Below, piece after piece: positions 25,968-38,086 of a DNA stretch of 64,000 nt. Where the stretch lies: positions 2,480,001-2,544,000 of the forward strand of contig NZ_CP032702.1 in NCBI RefSeq assembly GCF_007833795.1, written 5' to 3'. The DNA is from Candidatus Pantoea soli. Its GTDB lineage: Bacteria; Pseudomonadota; Gammaproteobacteria; Enterobacterales; Enterobacteriaceae. A program made the position numbers and the translations under genes. Each line of letters starts with the position of its first letter. Within the stretch, counting starts at the first letter, position 1. The notes beneath the pieces were generated by a model. The model did not search any database, was not told the DNA's origin, and saw only the letters and a list, made by a program, of their open reading frames with translations.

Positions 25968-26416
25968 GCTTTCTGCATCCCCAGATGCGGGATGTTGTCC
26001 TCCAGATAGACTTCTGTCACCGCCCTGAAACCCAGCCGGGCGTAAAAGCCCTCCAGATGCGCCTGGGCTGACAGGTACACCGCGCGCTGCGGCCAGTGCC
26101 GCTCACAGCTGTTAAGCGCCTGTTCCATCAGCCGATAGCCCAGCTTCAGACCGCGTGCTTCTTCTGACACGATCACCCGTCCGATGCTCACCGGCGAAGC
26201 CTCCAGCGTTGGGGTCAGCAAGCGGGCATAGGCCAGTAATTTGCCGTCCAGATAGCCCAGGATATGGCGATTTTCCGCCGTGAGATCCTGACCGTCGATA
26301 TCCTGATAGGGGCAGTTCTGCTCCACGATAAACACCTGATTGCGCAGCGCGAGAAGGGTATACAACTGCTGTGCAGTCAGCGCGCTGTGGTGGCAATCAT
26401 GCCATTGCATATCCAT
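25964..26416 (-). CDS. elaA: GNAT acetyltransferase ElaA
   Basis: ElaA is a GNAT-fold N-acetyltransferase of unknown substrate. The 150-residue product (E. coli 153) has the N-terminal VEQNCPYQDIDGQDL block that marks ElaA, the acetyl-CoA motif A (IGRVIVSEEARGLKLGYRLM near residues 77-96) and the end YARLGFRAVTEVYLEDNIPH. AAGGAAG at 26421-26427 sits close to the first ATG; the second ATG at 26410 has better spacing and aligns with the E. coli start, so the protein may be two residues shorter. It is convergent with opgD. Secure as family. Confidence 0.93.
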   Translation of the reverse strand: MDMQWHDCHHSALTAQQLYTLLALRNQVFIVEQNCPYQDIDGQDLTAENRHILGYLDGKLLAYARLLTPTLEASPVSIGRVIVSEEARGLKLGYRLMEQALNSCERHWPQRAVYLSAQAHLEGFYARLGFRAVTEVYLEDNIPHLGMQKA

Positions 26417-26591
26417 GTTGCTTCCTTATCTGAGCGAAAAAAGCGAACGGATGAGGGTATCACAGCGCGGCAGATCGGTGCAGCGAACGGCGCAACGTGC
26501 GGGCCGGCAGCGCCGCGTAGTGTGATCGTCTTCTCAGATTACCGGCAAAAAAAATCAGGCCCGCAGGCCTGATTGTTATGCATCGTTGCGC

Positions 26592-28049
26592 TTACATCAG
26601 CGGCTGTGCCATCTGCACCAGCTGAATCAGCGGCTGCGGATAGACACCCAGCAGCAGCACCAGAATCGCGGAGATCAGCACCACGACGCCGCCGGCGGTA
26701 AACGCCCAGTTGGCTGGCGTATCGCGGGTATGCAGCTCCGGCGGGCTCAGGTAGAGGCTCACCGTCACGCGCAGGTAATAGTAGAGACCGATAGCACTGC
26801 CCACCACCACGGCCGCCGTCAGCCACCACAGGTGTGCGTTCACGCCCGAAGCAATTACATAGAACTTGCCGATAAAGCCCAGCGTCATCGGGATACCGGC
26901 CAGTGACAGCATCATCACCGTCATGACGGCGGACAGGATCGGACGGTGCCAGAACAGACCGCGATAGGAGTAGAGCGAATCAGCGTCCGGGCCGCGATAC
27001 GGGCTGGACATCAGGCTCACAACACCAAACGCGCCGAGGCTGCTGAACAGGTAACCGGCCAGATAAACGCCCGCGGTTTCCAGCGACAGCTGATGAGTTT
27101 TCACCGCAATCAGCGCCACCAGCAGGTAGCCAAGGTGCGCAATAGAGGAGTAGCCGAGCAGACGCTTGATGTTGCTCTGCGAAATCGCCATCAGGTTACC
27201 GAACAGGATCGACACGAAGGCGATCACACCCAGCACGGTGCGCACGGCTTCGCTGTCCGTCACCGGTGCGTACATGAACAGACGCATGATCACACCAAAG
27301 ATCGCAATCTTGCTGGCGGTGGCCAGGAAGGTCGAGACCGGTGCCGGCGCACCCTGATACACGTCTGGCGTCCACAGGTGGAAAGGCACCAGCGACAGCT
27401 TAAAGCCGAGGCCGATAATCATCATGCCCAGACCCACCAGCAGCAGCGGCTGCTGAATCATGGTGTCGTTCAGACTTTTGCCCAGCTGCACGAAGCTCAG
27501 GCTGCCGGAATCAGCATAAATCAGCGCGATACCGAAGATCAGGAACGAGGAAGCCGCTGCAGACAGAATCATGTACTTCAGCGCCGCTTCCAGCGACCGT
27601 TTCTGACGGAAGGCATAGCCGATCAAACCAAACAGCGGAAGAGAGAGCAGTTCAATACCGATGAACAGCGCCGCCAGATGGTTCGCGCTGGCCAGCACGA
27701 TGCCGCCAAGCGCCGCGATCAGCACCAGCAGGTAGAACTCATCTTTATTGTCCGGGAAACCGGCCAGCCACGGATAGGCAAATGTACAGGTCGCCAGGCT
27801 CGCCAGCAGCACCAGCGCGGTATAGAACATGGAGTAGCCGTCTGCGCGCAGCAGCGGCGTAACATCCATCGCCCCTGCCTGGCCGGTAAACCACAGAGAC
27901 ACCAGCGCAAGGTTAAGTCCGATAACGGTCAGCGTCGCATTGACAAAGTGGTTGCGTCGCCACGCAATGGACAGCATCACAACCACCACCGTCAATCCGA
28001 CGATTAACAGCGGCAGCAACGCGATCAATTGTTGAGGAGTTATTGTCAT
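26592..28049 (-). CDS. nuoN: NADH:quinone oxidoreductase subunit N
   Basis: NuoN is one of three antiporter-like proton-pumping subunits in the membrane arm of complex I, which passes electrons from NADH to quinone. The 485 residues equal E. coli. About fourteen helices are predicted; the conserved pump segment is [20 protein letters not shown] near residue 215, whose first lysine is the known functional lysine (K217 in E. coli), and [20 protein letters not shown] near 290. It is the last gene of the operon, seven bases after nuoM. No clear T-run terminator was found after it; the gap to elaA is about 175 bases. Secure. Confidence 0.98.
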   Translation of the reverse strand: MTITPQQLIALLPLLIVGLTVVVVMLSIAWRRNHFVNATLTVIGLNLALVSLWFTGQAGAMDVTPLLRADGYSMFYTALVLLASLATCTFAYPWLAGFPDNKDEFYLLVLIAALGGIVLASANHLAALFIGIELLSLPLFGLIGYAFRQKRSLEAALKYMILSAAASSFLIFGIALIYADSGSLSFVQLGKSLNDTMIQQPLLLVGLGMMIIGLGFKLSLVPFHLWTPDVYQGAPAPVSTFLATASKIAIFGVIMRLFMYAPVTDSEAVRTVLGVIAFVSILFGNLMAISQSNIKRLLGYSSIAHLGYLLVALIAVKTHQLSLETAGVYLAGYLFSSLGAFGVVSLMSSPYRGPDADSLYSYRGLFWHRPILSAVMTVMMLSLAGIPMTLGFIGKFYVIASGVNAHLWWLTAAVVVGSAIGLYYYLRVTVSLYLSPPELHTRDTPANWAFTAGGVVVLISAILVLLLGVYPQPLIQLVQMAQPLM

Positions 28050-28055
28050 GGCGAA

Positions 28056-29576
28056 TTACGGCCTTGTAGTTGAAATTGAAGCGGTAAACCACTGCTGAAT
28101 ATTGCTCATCGCAGCGTGGGACGTGTCGAGGATTGGCTGCGGATAAATCCCCAGCAGCACCAGCAGCACGACCAGAACACCAATGGTCAGGAATTCACGT
28201 GACGACATGCCCGCCAGCGGCTCTTTAGATTTTGCTTCGCCATAGTAAGCGCGCTGCATCATGACCAGCGAGTAAACCGAGGCAAACACCAGACCAAAGG
28301 TGGCAATCACGATGATCACCGGAACCACCTGGAAGCTGCCGGTGAGGATCATAAACTCACCCACGAAGTTACCGGTGCCTGGCATCCCCAGGTTCGCCAC
28401 GGCAAAGAACAGCGACAGACCCGGAATCCACTTGATGCGCGACCACAGCCCCCCCATCTGACGCATGTCACGGGTGTGAAGGCGCTCATACAGCTGGCCA
28501 CACAGGATGAACAGCGCAGCGGCTGACAGGCCGTGGGCGATCATCTGTACCACCGCGCCCTGGAACGCCAGCTGGCTGCCGGTGTAGATGGCAATCAGCA
28601 CGAAGCCCATGTGCGAAATGGAGGTATACGCGATAAGACGTTTGATATCGGTTTGCGAAAATGCCATCCAGGCACCGTAGAAGATACCGATGATACCCAG
28701 CCACATGGCAACAGGCGCAAACTCTGCCGAGGCGTTCGGAAACAGCGGCAGGCTGAAGCGCAGCAGGCCGTAAGCAGCGGTTTTCAGCAGAATACCGGCC
28801 AGATCCACAGAACCGGCGGTCGGTGCCTGACTGTGAGCATCCGGCAGCCAGCCGTGTAGCGGAACCACCGGCATTTTCACCGCGAAAGCGATGAAGAAGC
28901 CCAGCATCAGCAGGAATTCTACATGACGCGACATTGGCGTTTTCAGCAGCGTTTCATAGCTGAAGGTCCAGACGCCGGTGGCGTTGTAGTGCACAAACAC
29001 CAGCGCCAGAATGGCAATCAGCATGACCAGGCCCGAGGCCTGCGTATAGATAAAGAATTTGGTGGCCGCGGTGATACGGGTTTTGCCGTCAGACGCTTTA
29101 TGTCCCCAGAGTGCGATGAGGAAATACATCGGCACCAGCATCATCTCCCAGAAGAAGAAGAACAGGAACATATCGATGGCCAGGAACACGCCGATGACGC
29201 CACCGAGGATCCACATCAGGTTAAGGTGGAAGAAACCCTGATATTTTTCGATTTCGTTCCATGAACAGAGTACCGCCATCAGACCCAGCAGGCCGGTCAG
29301 CACCACCATCAGCAGCGACAGGCCATCCAGCGCCAGATGGAAGTTAATGCCAAAGCGCGGGATCCACGACACCAGGAAAGTGGACTGCCACTGCGGCAGA
29401 CCGGACGCCTGCGTCAGCGAATAGCCTCCCTGCAGCCACAGCTGCAGACCCAGAGCCAGCGTCAGCCCCATCGTAATCAGCGCGATCCAGCGCGGCACCT
29501 TCGCGCCAAGGCGCTCAGCCAGCCAGCACAGCAGGCCACCGACAAAGGGTATAATTATTAGCCAAGGTAATAACAC
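28056..29576 (-). CDS. nuoM: NADH:quinone oxidoreductase subunit M
   Basis: NuoM is the second antiporter-like pump subunit. I start it at the GTG at 29574-29576 because GGGA lies about nine bases before it and it aligns with the E. coli start; an ATG nine bases upstream touches the ribosome site. This gives 506 residues (E. coli 509). The essential glutamate is in FFFFWEMMLVPMYF near residue 144, and the lysine in FAVKMPVVPLHGWLPDAHS near 234. TDIKRLIAYTSISHMGFV follows near 305. Compared with the E. coli sequence as I recall it, the loop after YYGEAKSKEP is a few residues shorter. Secure. Confidence 0.97.
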   Translation of the reverse strand: MLLPWLIIIPFVGGLLCWLAERLGAKVPRWIALITMGLTLALGLQLWLQGGYSLTQASGLPQWQSTFLVSWIPRFGINFHLALDGLSLLMVVLTGLLGLMAVLCSWNEIEKYQGFFHLNLMWILGGVIGVFLAIDMFLFFFFWEMMLVPMYFLIALWGHKASDGKTRITAATKFFIYTQASGLVMLIAILALVFVHYNATGVWTFSYETLLKTPMSRHVEFLLMLGFFIAFAVKMPVVPLHGWLPDAHSQAPTAGSVDLAGILLKTAAYGLLRFSLPLFPNASAEFAPVAMWLGIIGIFYGAWMAFSQTDIKRLIAYTSISHMGFVLIAIYTGSQLAFQGAVVQMIAHGLSAAALFILCGQLYERLHTRDMRQMGGLWSRIKWIPGLSLFFAVANLGMPGTGNFVGEFMILTGSFQVVPVIIVIATFGLVFASVYSLVMMQRAYYGEAKSKEPLAGMSSREFLTIGVLVVLLVLLGIYPQPILDTSHAAMSNIQQWFTASISTTRP

Positions 29577-29606
29577 GGCGTACATTCCCTAATCTTTGTC
29601 CTGGTT

Positions 29607-29625
29607 CGGGCAGCTGACCTGCCCG
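29607..29625 (-). other. Hairpin between nuoL and nuoM
   Basis: CGGGCAG (29607-29613) and CTGCCCG (29619-29625) pair around CTGAC in the 115-base gap between nuoL and nuoM. No T run follows. It is probably an mRNA-processing or stability element within the operon transcript. Confidence 0.5.
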
Positions 29626-29691
29626 GACGTCCGACAATTTTGAACATGCTCAGGTGGGGCACCCGGTCACGGCGCGCCCCGCTCATCAATC

Positions 29692-31527
29692 TTAAATCAC
29701 CAGCATCAGCGCCAGCACCACGACGGCACCCACGCTCATGGAAGCCACATACCAGCGCAAATAACCGTTTTCACTCACTACCAGACCTTTGTTTCCGACG
29801 CGCGACAGCAGCGCAGGAATGTTCATCAGCGAGTTCAGCGGATCGCGCTGCAGCAGCCAGGCAATGCCGAGGTAAGGTTTAACAAACACCTTATCGTACA
29901 GCCAGTCGAAGCCCCAGGCGGCGAACCACCAGGTGCCAAAGAAACGGCCTGGCGCGCTGTTGGCCACGCGGGTCACCAGCTGGCGTTTGCCCAGCCACAG
30001 CGCCGCAGCGATCAGAATACCGATAATGGCCACTGCACCGGAGGTGATTTCCAGCGCCACTTTGCCCGCTTCGCCGAAGCGATTTTCCGGCAGTACGCCC
30101 GCCAGCGGTGGCGTAATCAGCGCGCCAACGAAGGTAGAGAGCACCAGCAGCACAATCAGTGGCAGATGATGGGTAATGCCTTTTCCGGCATGAGCATGAA
30201 TTTTCTCTTCGCCGTGGAACACGATGAAGATCATGCGGAAGGTATAAATGGAGGTCAGGAAGGCGCCCACCAGACCGGCAATCATCAGGTTGATGTGACC
30301 ATTGGCCAGCGCGCCAAACAGGATCTCATCTTTACTGTAGAAGCCCGCGGTAATCAGCGGCAGGGCCGCCAGCGCGGCGCCCCCCACGAGGAAGCAGACA
30401 TAGACCAGCGGAATGCTTTTACGCAGGCCGCCCATTTTAAAGATGTTCTGCTCGTGGTGGCAGGCCAGGATCACGGAACCCGACGAGAGGAACAGCAGCG
30501 CTTTAAAGAACGCATGCGTCATCAGGTGGAAAATGGCCGCATCCCATGCCTGGACACCCAGCGCAAGGAACATGTAGCCAATCTGACTCATGGTCGAATA
30601 GGCCAGCACGCGTTTGATGTCGGTCTGAACCAGCGCGGCGAACCCTGCCAGTACCAGCGTAATTGCCCCAACAATGCCCACCAGATGCAGCACATCTGGC
30701 GTCAGCAGGAACAGGCCGTGGGTACGGGCAATCAGATAAACACCGGCGGTTACCATGGTAGCGGCGTGAATCAGTGCGGAGACCGGCGTCGGGCCTGCCA
30801 TCGCATCGGCCAGCCAGGTCTGCAGCGGCAGCTGAGCCGATTTACCCACCGCACCACCCAGCAGCATCAGGGTAGCCCATTGCAGCATGTGGTTGTCAGC
30901 GGCAAAGTGCGCCGGTGCCAGCGCCATCAGCTCGCGGAAGTTCAGCGTGCCCAGCTCGTTATAAAGGATGAACAGCGCAAAGGCGAGGAACACATCCCCG
31001 ACGCGGGTAATGATAAACGCCTTCATGGCCGCTTTGCCGTTTTCCGGATTGCTGTAATAGAAGCCAATCAGCAGATACGAGCACAGCCCCACGCCTTCCC
31101 AGCCCAGATACATCAGCATCAGGTTATCGGCCAGTACCAGCACCACCATGCTGGCGATGAACAGGTTGGTGTAAGCAAAGAAGCGTGAATAGCCCTCTTC
31201 ACCGCGCATGTACCAGGAGGCAAACATGTGAATGAAGAAGCCGACGCCGGTCACCACAGAGAGCATGGTCAGCGACAGACCGTCCAGCACCAGGTTAACT
31301 TTGATGTCAAAGTTGCCGACGTGCATCCAGGTCCAGAGCGCCTGGGTGAAAGGCTGCTGTCCCTGGCTGAAGAAATCCATCCCGACAAAAATGGTTGTCA
31401 GTGCGGCAAGGCCGACTGAGCCCATTCCCACCGCGGCTGACAGGTTCTCCGACCAGCGACCACGAGAAAACGCTAACAGCAAAAAGCCGATCAGCGGAAA
31501 AAGTACAGTTAAATAGAGAAGATTCAT
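29692..31527 (-). CDS. nuoL: NADH:quinone oxidoreductase subunit L
   Basis: NuoL is the distal antiporter-like subunit, whose long lateral helix runs along NuoM and NuoN. The product has 611 residues (E. coli 613). E144 in [13 protein letters not shown] and K229 in [16 protein letters not shown] are the key charged residues for proton movement, at the E. coli positions. Other landmarks are [19 protein letters not shown] near 245 and [18 protein letters not shown] near 303. Its start overlaps the nuoK stop by four bases (ATGA type). Secure. Confidence 0.98.
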   Translation of the reverse strand: MNLLYLTVLFPLIGFLLLAFSRGRWSENLSAAVGMGSVGLAALTTIFVGMDFFSQGQQPFTQALWTWMHVGNFDIKVNLVLDGLSLTMLSVVTGVGFFIHMFASWYMRGEEGYSRFFAYTNLFIASMVVLVLADNLMLMYLGWEGVGLCSYLLIGFYYSNPENGKAAMKAFIITRVGDVFLAFALFILYNELGTLNFRELMALAPAHFAADNHMLQWATLMLLGGAVGKSAQLPLQTWLADAMAGPTPVSALIHAATMVTAGVYLIARTHGLFLLTPDVLHLVGIVGAITLVLAGFAALVQTDIKRVLAYSTMSQIGYMFLALGVQAWDAAIFHLMTHAFFKALLFLSSGSVILACHHEQNIFKMGGLRKSIPLVYVCFLVGGAALAALPLITAGFYSKDEILFGALANGHINLMIAGLVGAFLTSIYTFRMIFIVFHGEEKIHAHAGKGITHHLPLIVLLVLSTFVGALITPPLAGVLPENRFGEAGKVALEITSGAVAIIGILIAAALWLGKRQLVTRVANSAPGRFFGTWWFAAWGFDWLYDKVFVKPYLGIAWLLQRDPLNSLMNIPALLSRVGNKGLVVSENGYLRWYVASMSVGAVVVLALMLVI

Positions 31528-31826
31528 CCGCGCATCTCGCTCACTGTGTCAATGTTCAGCGTCTGACGACGACGATAGAGCTGGAGCAGCAGCGCCAGAC
31601 CGATACTGGCTTCCGCCGCGGCAAGGCTGATGGCCAGAATATACATGACCTGACCGTCGGCTTGTCCCCAGTAGCTGCCTGCCACCACCAGCGCCAGCGC
31701 CGCGGCATTGATCATGATCTCCAGACCAATCAGCATAAACAGCAGGTTACGGCGCAGCACCAGCGAGGTCAGGCCAAGGACAAACAGTACAGCGGCCAGA
31801 ATCAGACCGTGTTGTAACGGGATCAT
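31524..31826 (-). CDS. nuoK: NADH:quinone oxidoreductase subunit K
   Basis: NuoK is a three-helix membrane subunit of complex I, related to MrpC. The 100 residues equal E. coli. Conserved membrane glutamates occur in [18 protein letters not shown] (residue 36) and in [19 protein letters not shown] (residue 72). The gene overlaps both neighbours by four bases, so nuoJ, nuoK and nuoL are translationally coupled. Secure. Confidence 0.97.
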   Translation of the reverse strand: MIPLQHGLILAAVLFVLGLTSLVLRRNLLFMLIGLEIMINAAALALVVAGSYWGQADGQVMYILAISLAAAEASIGLALLLQLYRRRQTLNIDTVSEMRG

Positions 31827-32374
31827 GCGTGCTCCTCCTTATTCGCTGCAGCATCGCTGACGCGGTTGCTCAGCACTTCGCCGTGACGATCTTCACGCCC
31901 GATGTGGAAGGCCACAACCAGACCGGCGAGCAGCAGCATGGATGCCAGCTCAACGGCCAGAACGTACGGGCCAAACAGGCTGATACCGACGGCTTTCGCG
32001 TCAATAACCGTGCCGTCAATGCCCTGATCGGTTGCCGTGGAGATGGCATAAATCATCACCACCAGCAGCAGCAGCGAAACGATGCCCGGCCCGATCCACA
32101 GAGACGGCTTCAGCCATTCGCGCTCCTGTTGCTGCTGGGTTTTGCCCAGGTTCAGCATCATCACCACGAACACGAACAGCACCATGATGGCACCGGCGTA
32201 GACGATAATTTCCAGCGCACCGGCAAAATAGGCACCCATGGAAAAGAACACGCCGGCAATCGACAGCAGCGAAACAATCAGGTACAGCAGCGCGTGTACC
32301 GGATTGGTGTGGGTGATGACGCGCAATGTCGTCAGCACCGCCACCAGTCCGCAAAGATAAAACGCAAATTCCAT
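31823..32374 (-). CDS. nuoJ: NADH:quinone oxidoreductase subunit J
   Basis: NuoJ is a five-helix membrane subunit; its third helix changes shape during turnover. It has 183 residues (E. coli 184). The pattern [19 protein letters not shown] near residue 27 and [20 protein letters not shown] near 52 with the key glutamate and tyrosine are clear. The C-terminal tail is hydrophilic and ends AANKEEHA. It begins ten bases after the nuoI stop and overlaps nuoK by four bases. Secure. Confidence 0.97.
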   Translation of the reverse strand: MEFAFYLCGLVAVLTTLRVITHTNPVHALLYLIVSLLSIAGVFFSMGAYFAGALEIIVYAGAIMVLFVFVVMMLNLGKTQQQQEREWLKPSLWIGPGIVSLLLLVVMIYAISTATDQGIDGTVIDAKAVGISLFGPYVLAVELASMLLLAGLVVAFHIGREDRHGEVLSNRVSDAAANKEEHA

Positions 32375-32384
32375 ACCTGACTCC

Positions 32385-32927
32385 TTAAGGTAACAAGCCT
32401 TTGACGTCGATCGGTTTGGCTTCGTTTTCCGCGTCGCCCTTCTCTTTACCGTCGATCGCCATCCCCGCCATGCGGTAGAAGTTGTATTCCGGGTATTTAC
32501 CCGGACCAGAAATCAGCAGGTCCTCTTTTTCGTACACCAGATCCTGACGCTTGAACTCACCCAGCTCAAAGTCCGGGGTCAGCTGGATAGCCGTAGTCGG
32601 ACAGGCTTCTTCGCACAGGCCGCAGAAAATGCAGCGTGAGAAGTTGATGCGGAAAAACTCCGGGTACCAGCGGCCATCCTGCATCTCTGCTTTCTGCAGC
32701 GAGATACAGCCCACCGGGCAGGCCACGGCGCACAGGTTACAGGCGACGCAACGCTCTTCGCCGTCCGGATCGCGCGTCAGCACAATACGGCCGCGGTAGC
32801 GCGGTGGCAGGTAGACCGGCTCTTCCGGATACATCTGGGTTTCGCGTTTGGCAAAGGCGTGCATGCCAATCATCCAGATACTGCGCACTGTCGTGCCGAA
32901 GCCAACGACAATATCTTTTAAAGTCAT
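32385..32927 (-). CDS. nuoI: NADH:quinone oxidoreductase subunit I
   Basis: NuoI carries the two [4Fe-4S] clusters N6a and N6b that lead electrons toward NuoB. The 180 residues equal E. coli. The two 8Fe-ferredoxin motifs are [15 protein letters not shown] near residue 60 and [15 protein letters not shown] near residue 99. An amphipathic N-terminal helix anchors it to the membrane arm. It lies 12 bases after nuoH. Secure. Confidence 0.98.
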   Translation of the reverse strand: MTLKDIVVGFGTTVRSIWMIGMHAFAKRETQMYPEEPVYLPPRYRGRIVLTRDPDGEERCVACNLCAVACPVGCISLQKAEMQDGRWYPEFFRINFSRCIFCGLCEEACPTTAIQLTPDFELGEFKRQDLVYEKEDLLISGPGKYPEYNFYRMAGMAIDGKEKGDAENEAKPIDVKGLLP

Positions 32928-32939
32928 CTCAAAAACCCC

Positions 32940-33917
32940 TTACTGCGCGTTGTACAGAATCACTGCGGCGGTAGCCAGCAGGTTCAGTAACGTCAACGGC
33001 AGACATACTTTCCAGCCGAACGACAGCACCTGGTCATAGCGTGGACGCGGCAGCGCAGCACGAATCAGGATAAACATCACCATGAAGAACGCCGTTTTCA
33101 GGGCGAACCAGATGAAAGGTGGCAGGAACGGACCGTGCCAGCCACCAAAGAACAGCGTGACAATCAGCGCAGATACGGTGGTGATCGCCACGTATTCGCC
33201 CACAAAGAACAGACCGAACTTCATCCCGGCATATTCGATGTGATAACCGTCCGCCAGTTCCTGCTCGGCTTCCGGCTGGTCAAACGGGTGACGGTGACAC
33301 ACCGCAACACCGGCGATGCAGAAGGTGATAAAGCCAAAGAACTGCGGAATGATGTTCCACAGATGCGTCTGGCTCTCGACAATGGCGTTGAGGTTGAAGG
33401 AACCGGCCTGCGCCACGACACCCATCAGCGACAGACCCAGGAACACTTCGTAGCTCAGCGTCTGTGCCGAAGCACGCATCGCCCCCAGCAGCGAGTATTT
33501 GTTGTTACTCGACCAGCCCGCAAACAGCACCGCATACACCGCCAGACCGGCCATCATCAGGAAGAACAGCAAACCGATGTTGAGATCGGTCACCATCCAG
33601 CTAGGGGATACCGGCACAATCGCAAACGCCAGCAGCAGCGAAACGAAGGCGATAACCGGTGCCAGGGTAAAGATGAAGCGATCGGTAAACGGCGGAACCC
33701 AGTCCTCTTTAAAGAACATTTTGATCATGTCCGCTGCCAGCTGGAGCGAGCCGCCCCAGCCAACACGGTTTGGACCATAACGGTTCTGCCACAGGCCAAG
33801 CAGACGGCGCTCGGCGAAACTCATGAAGGCGCCACAGGCCACCACAACCAGCAGGATGACAATGGCTTTTACCACCTGAAGGATGATGTCAATAACGTCC
33901 GGTGTCAGCCAGCTCAT
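32940..33917 (-). CDS. nuoH: NADH:quinone oxidoreductase subunit H
   Basis: NuoH links the hydrophilic and membrane arms and forms part of the quinone chamber. The 325 residues equal E. coli. Landmarks are [20 protein letters not shown] near residue 34 and the acidic quinone-chamber loop [20 protein letters not shown] near 207, with [14 protein letters not shown] following. The end [20 protein letters not shown] is also typical. The nuoG stop overlaps its start by four bases. Secure. Confidence 0.98.
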   Translation of the reverse strand: MSWLTPDVIDIILQVVKAIVILLVVVACGAFMSFAERRLLGLWQNRYGPNRVGWGGSLQLAADMIKMFFKEDWVPPFTDRFIFTLAPVIAFVSLLLAFAIVPVSPSWMVTDLNIGLLFFLMMAGLAVYAVLFAGWSSNNKYSLLGAMRASAQTLSYEVFLGLSLMGVVAQAGSFNLNAIVESQTHLWNIIPQFFGFITFCIAGVAVCHRHPFDQPEAEQELADGYHIEYAGMKFGLFFVGEYVAITTVSALIVTLFFGGWHGPFLPPFIWFALKTAFFMVMFILIRAALPRPRYDQVLSFGWKVCLPLTLLNLLATAAVILYNAQ

Positions 33918-36637
33918 TGCGCGGCCTCCTGCAGTTTGTCAATTTGCGCACCCGCCAGGAACGGCGGCACGCCTGGCATGCCCAGCGGCAGCCCCACCTG
34001 CCCTGCCTGCAGCGCAGCAGAGAAACGCACCGGCAGACGCAGGGTTTCACCGGCACAGACCAGCTCGACCGATGCGCCGGCATTGACGCCCAGCTTCTCC
34101 GCGTCCGCCGGGTTAATCACCAGCGTGGCGGGTGCCATACGTTTCTGGAAGGTGGCCGAGCGCTGCGTCATCTCCTCGCTACCAAACAGCTGGTAGTAAG
34201 GTGCAACGCGCCACTGGCTGCCGGCGGTGAAGCGCTCCGGAATAGCGGTAAACCACGGCAGCGAACCGCTGCCGGCCTCAAACAGGCGCACGCCCGGATC
34301 GCCGAAACGCAGCTTCCCGCCCACTTCGGCCTGGAACTTGTTCCATGCCTGCGGTGAGTTCCAGCCCGGAGCCCAGGCGAAGGGGATCTGCGAACGCGGC
34401 GCGCCTGGCTGATTGTTCCCTTCCATGGAGAAGGCGAACATGGTGTCTTTATCCTGCGGCTGACGCGGCTCGTGCACGCTAATGTTGGCCCGGGCAGCGG
34501 TACGGCCACTGGCGCGATGCGGGGAACGCGCCAGTTTCTGACCGCGAATGCGGAAGCTGGCATCCGGTGCCGCGTCTTTAATGCCTTTCAGCTGCGGCAG
34601 TGCCACCACCACGGCGTCAATGACGTGATCCAGCTGGGTCCAGTCAATCTGACGGCTCTGCACGGTGCTGTGCAGCGAATGCAGCCAGCGCCAGCTCTCC
34701 AGCATCACAATGCTGTTGTCGTAGTAAGCCGGATCGTAAACCTGGAAGAAGCGCTGAGCGCGGCCTTCATGGTTAATGGAGGTGCCATCGCTTTCGGCAA
34801 AGCTGGCGGTCGATAACACCAGACCGGCTTTTTCCAGCGTGGCGGTACGCTGATGGTCCACCACAATCACGCTGGCGGTGTTGTTCAGCGCCGCATCCAC
34901 GGTAGCCTTTGGCGCATGACGATAGAGATCGTTCTCCAGCACCACCAGCGCATCAGCTTCACCGTTGCGCAGCTGCTGCAGGGCGCTGTCCAGCGACTGA
35001 CCGCCCATCAGGCCAAGGCCCATGCTGTTAGCCGCATCGGCCAGCAGCGTAATGCCCACATCGGCACCGCGCGCTTTCAGCGCTTTGGCCACGTTGGCTG
35101 CCGCCTCAATCATGGCGGTGCTGCCGGCGTGTGAACCCGAGATGATCAGCGGCTTTTTCGCCCCTGCCAGCGCCTGCACCACTACATCAAGTTTGCTGTT
35201 CAGGCTGCTGTCAAATCCTGTCACCGCCGGGGCGCTTTCATCCAGCGCGCTGGCAATGGCAAAACCAAGGCGAGCCTGATCTTCAACCGGTGCGCGATAG
35301 CTCCAGGCAGCGATATCATCCAGACGCGTTTCATCAACGTTGGTGACGAACAGCGGATGCTTCGCGTGCTGACCGATGTTGAGAATGGCGGCGATCTGCC
35401 AGTCGGCCACTTTTTGCGCTGCGGCCATTTCACGCGCCTTGCCTTTCACAGCCTGACGCACGGAGAGCGCCACGCGTGCGCCGACCTGAGTCAGATCTTC
35501 ACCCAGCACCAGCACCGCATCATAACTTTCGATTTCACGCAGCGATGGCGTGTAGATGCCGCCTTCCTGCAGCACTTTGAGCATCAGCTCCACGCGCGCC
35601 TGCTCACCGGCCGGCATGCCGGTAGAGAAGTTCTCCGCGCCGACCAGTTCACGCAGCGCAAAGTTACTTTCAATACTGGCGCGAGGCGAGCCAATGCCAA
35701 TCACTTTTTTCGCCTGACGCAGAATATCCGCCGCCGCATTTACCGCCTGTTCCGCGTTCAGCATAATGCGATCGTTCCCGCGCAGCTGCTCCGGATGGCG
35801 TGGACGATCTTTGCGGTTGACATAGCCGTAGCCGAAACGACCGCGATCGCACAGGAAATAGTGGTTTACCGTGCCGTTATAGCGGTTTTCGATACGGCGC
35901 AGCTCGCCATAGCGCTCGCCAGGGCTGGTGTTACAACCCACGCTGCACTGCTGGCAGATGCTGGGCGCGAACTGCATATCCCATTTACGGTTATAGCGTT
36001 CTGAGTGGGTTTTATCGGTGAAGACGCCGGTCGGGCAGATTTCCACCAGGTTACCGGAGAATTCGCTTTCCAGCGTGCCATCTTCCGGACGTCCGAAGTA
36101 GACGTTATCGTGCGCGCCGTAGACACCGAGATCTTTACCGTCTGCGTAATCTTTGTAGTAACGCACGCAGCGATAGCAGGCGATACAGCGGTTCATCTCG
36201 TGAGAGATAAACGGACCGAGATCCTGATTCTGGTGAGTACGCTTGGTAAAGCGATAGCGACGGAAACTGTGCCCCGTCATTACCGTCATATCCTGCAGAT
36301 GGCAGTTACCGCCCTCTTCGCACACCGGACAGTCGTGCGGGTGGTTGGTCATCAGCCATTCCACCACGCTTTCACGAAACTCTTTGGCTTCGCCATCGTC
36401 AATGGAAATAAAGGTTCCGTCCGACGCGGGTGTCATGCACGACATGACAAGGCGACCGCGGGTATCTTCGGCATTCTGGAATTGCTTTACCGCGCACTGG
36501 CGGCAGGCCCCGACGCTTCCCAGCGCCGGATGCCAGCAAAAATAAGGAATATCAAGGCCCAGAGAAAGACACGCCTGCAGCAGGTTGTCCGCTCCGTTCA
36601 CATCATATTCTTTACCGTCTACATGGATTGTAGCCAT
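33914..36637 (-). CDS. nuoG: NADH:quinone oxidoreductase subunit G
   Basis: NuoG is the large iron-sulfur subunit of the peripheral arm. With the start at 36637 ([20 protein letters not shown]), the protein has 907 residues (E. coli 908); an ATG nine bases upstream is possible. The N-terminal [2Fe-2S] site has [16 protein letters not shown] and a later MSC; the His-ligated N5 cluster has [15 protein letters not shown]4 has [11 protein letters not shown]; and the extra cluster N7, typical of enterobacteria, has CQQCSVGC with the distant YFLCDRG. The rest is a molybdopterin-oxidoreductase-like domain without cofactor. The 102-base gap to nuoF holds a hairpin. Secure. Confidence 0.97.
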   Translation of the reverse strand: MATIHVDGKEYDVNGADNLLQACLSLGLDIPYFCWHPALGSVGACRQCAVKQFQNAEDTRGRLVMSCMTPASDGTFISIDDGEAKEFRESVVEWLMTNHPHDCPVCEEGGNCHLQDMTVMTGHSFRRYRFTKRTHQNQDLGPFISHEMNRCIACYRCVRYYKDYADGKDLGVYGAHDNVYFGRPEDGTLESEFSGNLVEICPTGVFTDKTHSERYNRKWDMQFAPSICQQCSVGCNTSPGERYGELRRIENRYNGTVNHYFLCDRGRFGYGYVNRKDRPRHPEQLRGNDRIMLNAEQAVNAAADILRQAKKVIGIGSPRASIESNFALRELVGAENFSTGMPAGEQARVELMLKVLQEGGIYTPSLREIESYDAVLVLGEDLTQVGARVALSVRQAVKGKAREMAAAQKVADWQIAAILNIGQHAKHPLFVTNVDETRLDDIAAWSYRAPVEDQARLGFAIASALDESAPAVTGFDSSLNSKLDVVVQALAGAKKPLIISGSHAGSTAMIEAAANVAKALKARGADVGITLLADAANSMGLGLMGGQSLDSALQQLRNGEADALVVLENDLYRHAPKATVDAALNNTASVIVVDHQRTATLEKAGLVLSTASFAESDGTSINHEGRAQRFFQVYDPAYYDNSIVMLESWRWLHSLHSTVQSRQIDWTQLDHVIDAVVVALPQLKGIKDAAPDASFRIRGQKLARSPHRASGRTAARANISVHEPRQPQDKDTMFAFSMEGNNQPGAPRSQIPFAWAPGWNSPQAWNKFQAEVGGKLRFGDPGVRLFEAGSGSLPWFTAIPERFTAGSQWRVAPYYQLFGSEEMTQRSATFQKRMAPATLVINPADAEKLGVNAGASVELVCAGETLRLPVRFSAALQAGQVGLPLGMPGVPPFLAGAQIDKLQEAAQ

Positions 36638-36657
36638 AGTGAACATGCTTCCGTAAG

Positions 36658-36675
36658 GCTCGTCCGGGGACGAGC
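36658..36675 (-). other. Hairpin between nuoF and nuoG
   Basis: GCTCGTCC (36658-36665) and GGACGAGC (36668-36675) form a perfect 8-bp stem with a tight two-base centre. It lies 21 bases before the nuoG start codon, in the gap after nuoF, and lacks a T run. Likely an operon-internal RNA structure. Confidence 0.55.
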
Positions 36676-36739
36676 GTTAAACATCTGATTCTGTCGCCTG
36701 CGCCAGATTGGCCCGGGCGATTCCGTAAAGAACGGCGGT

Positions 36740-38086
36740 TTACCAGCGCGCTTTCAGCAGGTTAGGCTGAATCCCGCCGATAGCGCGGGTATTGCCAAAC
36801 ACCTGCGGCGCAATGCCCGCTTCGAACTCTTCACGGAAATATTTGATCGCGCTTTGCAGCGGCTCGACCGCACCCGGTGCGTGGGCGCAGAAGGTTTTAC
36901 CCGGGCCGAGCTGGCGGCAAAGCTGCTCCAGCGTCTCGATATCGCCGGGCTGGCCTTTTTTCTGCTCCAGCGCACGCAGGATCTTCACGCTCCACGGCAG
37001 GCCGTCGCGGCACGGGGTACACCAGCCGCAGGACTCACGCGCAAAGAACTCTTCCAGGTTACGCACCAGCGAGACCATATTGATTTCATGGTCGACGGCC
37101 ATCGCCAGCGCCGTACCCAGACGGCTGCCGGCTTTACCAATGCTGGCAAACTCCATCGGCAGATCGAGGTGCTGTTCGGTAAGGAAGTCGGTCCCGGCTC
37201 CGCCTGGCTGCCAGGCTTTGAATTTCAGACCATCGCGCATGCCGCCGGCATAATCCTCAAGGATTTCGCGCGCGGTAACGCCAAACGGCAGTTCCCAGAC
37301 GCCCGGGTTCTTCACGCGGCCGGAGAAGCCCATCATCTTGGTGCCGGTGTCATCACTCTTCGAAATGTTTTTGTACCACTCCACGCCATTCAGGAAGATG
37401 GCCGGTACGTTCGACAGCGTCTCAACGTTATTAACGCAGGTCGGCTTGCCCCATACGCCAGCGCTGGCCGGGAACGGTGGCTTGGAACGCGGGTTAGCGC
37501 GACGGCCTTCCAGCGAGTTAATCAGCGCCGTCTCTTCGCCGCAGATATAGCGCCCGGCACCGGTGTGCACAAACAGCTCGAAGTCAAAACCGGTGCCGAG
37601 AATGTTTTTACCGAGATAGCCTGCTGCGGTCGCTTCCGCAATGGCGCGACGCAGGTTCTCAGCGGCTTCAATGTACTCACCGCGCAGGAAGATGTAACCG
37701 CGGTAGGCTTTCAGCGCAAACGCGCTGATCAGCATGCCTTCCACCAGCTGGTGCGGCAGCTGCTCCATCAGCAGCCGGTCTTTATAGGTGCCCGGCTCCA
37801 TCTCATCAGCGTTACACAGCAGGTAACGGATGTTCATGGATTCGTCTTTTGGCATCAGGCTCCACTTCAGGCCGGTGCTGAAGCCCGCGCCGCCGCGGCC
37901 TTTCAGCCCTGAATCTTTCACGGTGGCGACGATTTCATCCTGGCTCATGCCTTTCAGCGCTTTTTCTGCGCCAACGTAGCCGTTTTTACTGCGATATTCA
38001 TCGATCCACACCGGCTGCTTGTCGTCACGCAGACGCCAGGTGAGCGGATGGGTTTCCGCAGTACGAATGATCTGTTTAATGGTCAT
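36740..38086 (-). CDS. nuoF: NADH:quinone oxidoreductase subunit F
   Basis: NuoF binds NADH and FMN and holds cluster N3, where electrons enter complex I. The product has 448 residues (E. coli 445). The NADH/FMN glycine-rich loop is [16 protein letters not shown] near residue 60, the FMN site includes [14 protein letters not shown] near 92 and [19 protein letters not shown] near 175, and the [4Fe-4S] ligands are in [12 protein letters not shown] near 352 and KTFCAHAPG near 396. Its start overlaps the nuoE stop by four bases. Secure. Confidence 0.98.
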   Translation of the reverse strand: MTIKQIIRTAETHPLTWRLRDDKQPVWIDEYRSKNGYVGAEKALKGMSQDEIVATVKDSGLKGRGGAGFSTGLKWSLMPKDESMNIRYLLCNADEMEPGTYKDRLLMEQLPHQLVEGMLISAFALKAYRGYIFLRGEYIEAAENLRRAIAEATAAGYLGKNILGTGFDFELFVHTGAGRYICGEETALINSLEGRRANPRSKPPFPASAGVWGKPTCVNNVETLSNVPAIFLNGVEWYKNISKSDDTGTKMMGFSGRVKNPGVWELPFGVTAREILEDYAGGMRDGLKFKAWQPGGAGTDFLTEQHLDLPMEFASIGKAGSRLGTALAMAVDHEINMVSLVRNLEEFFARESCGWCTPCRDGLPWSVKILRALEQKKGQPGDIETLEQLCRQLGPGKTFCAHAPGAVEPLQSAIKYFREEFEAGIAPQVFGNTRAIGGIQPNLLKARW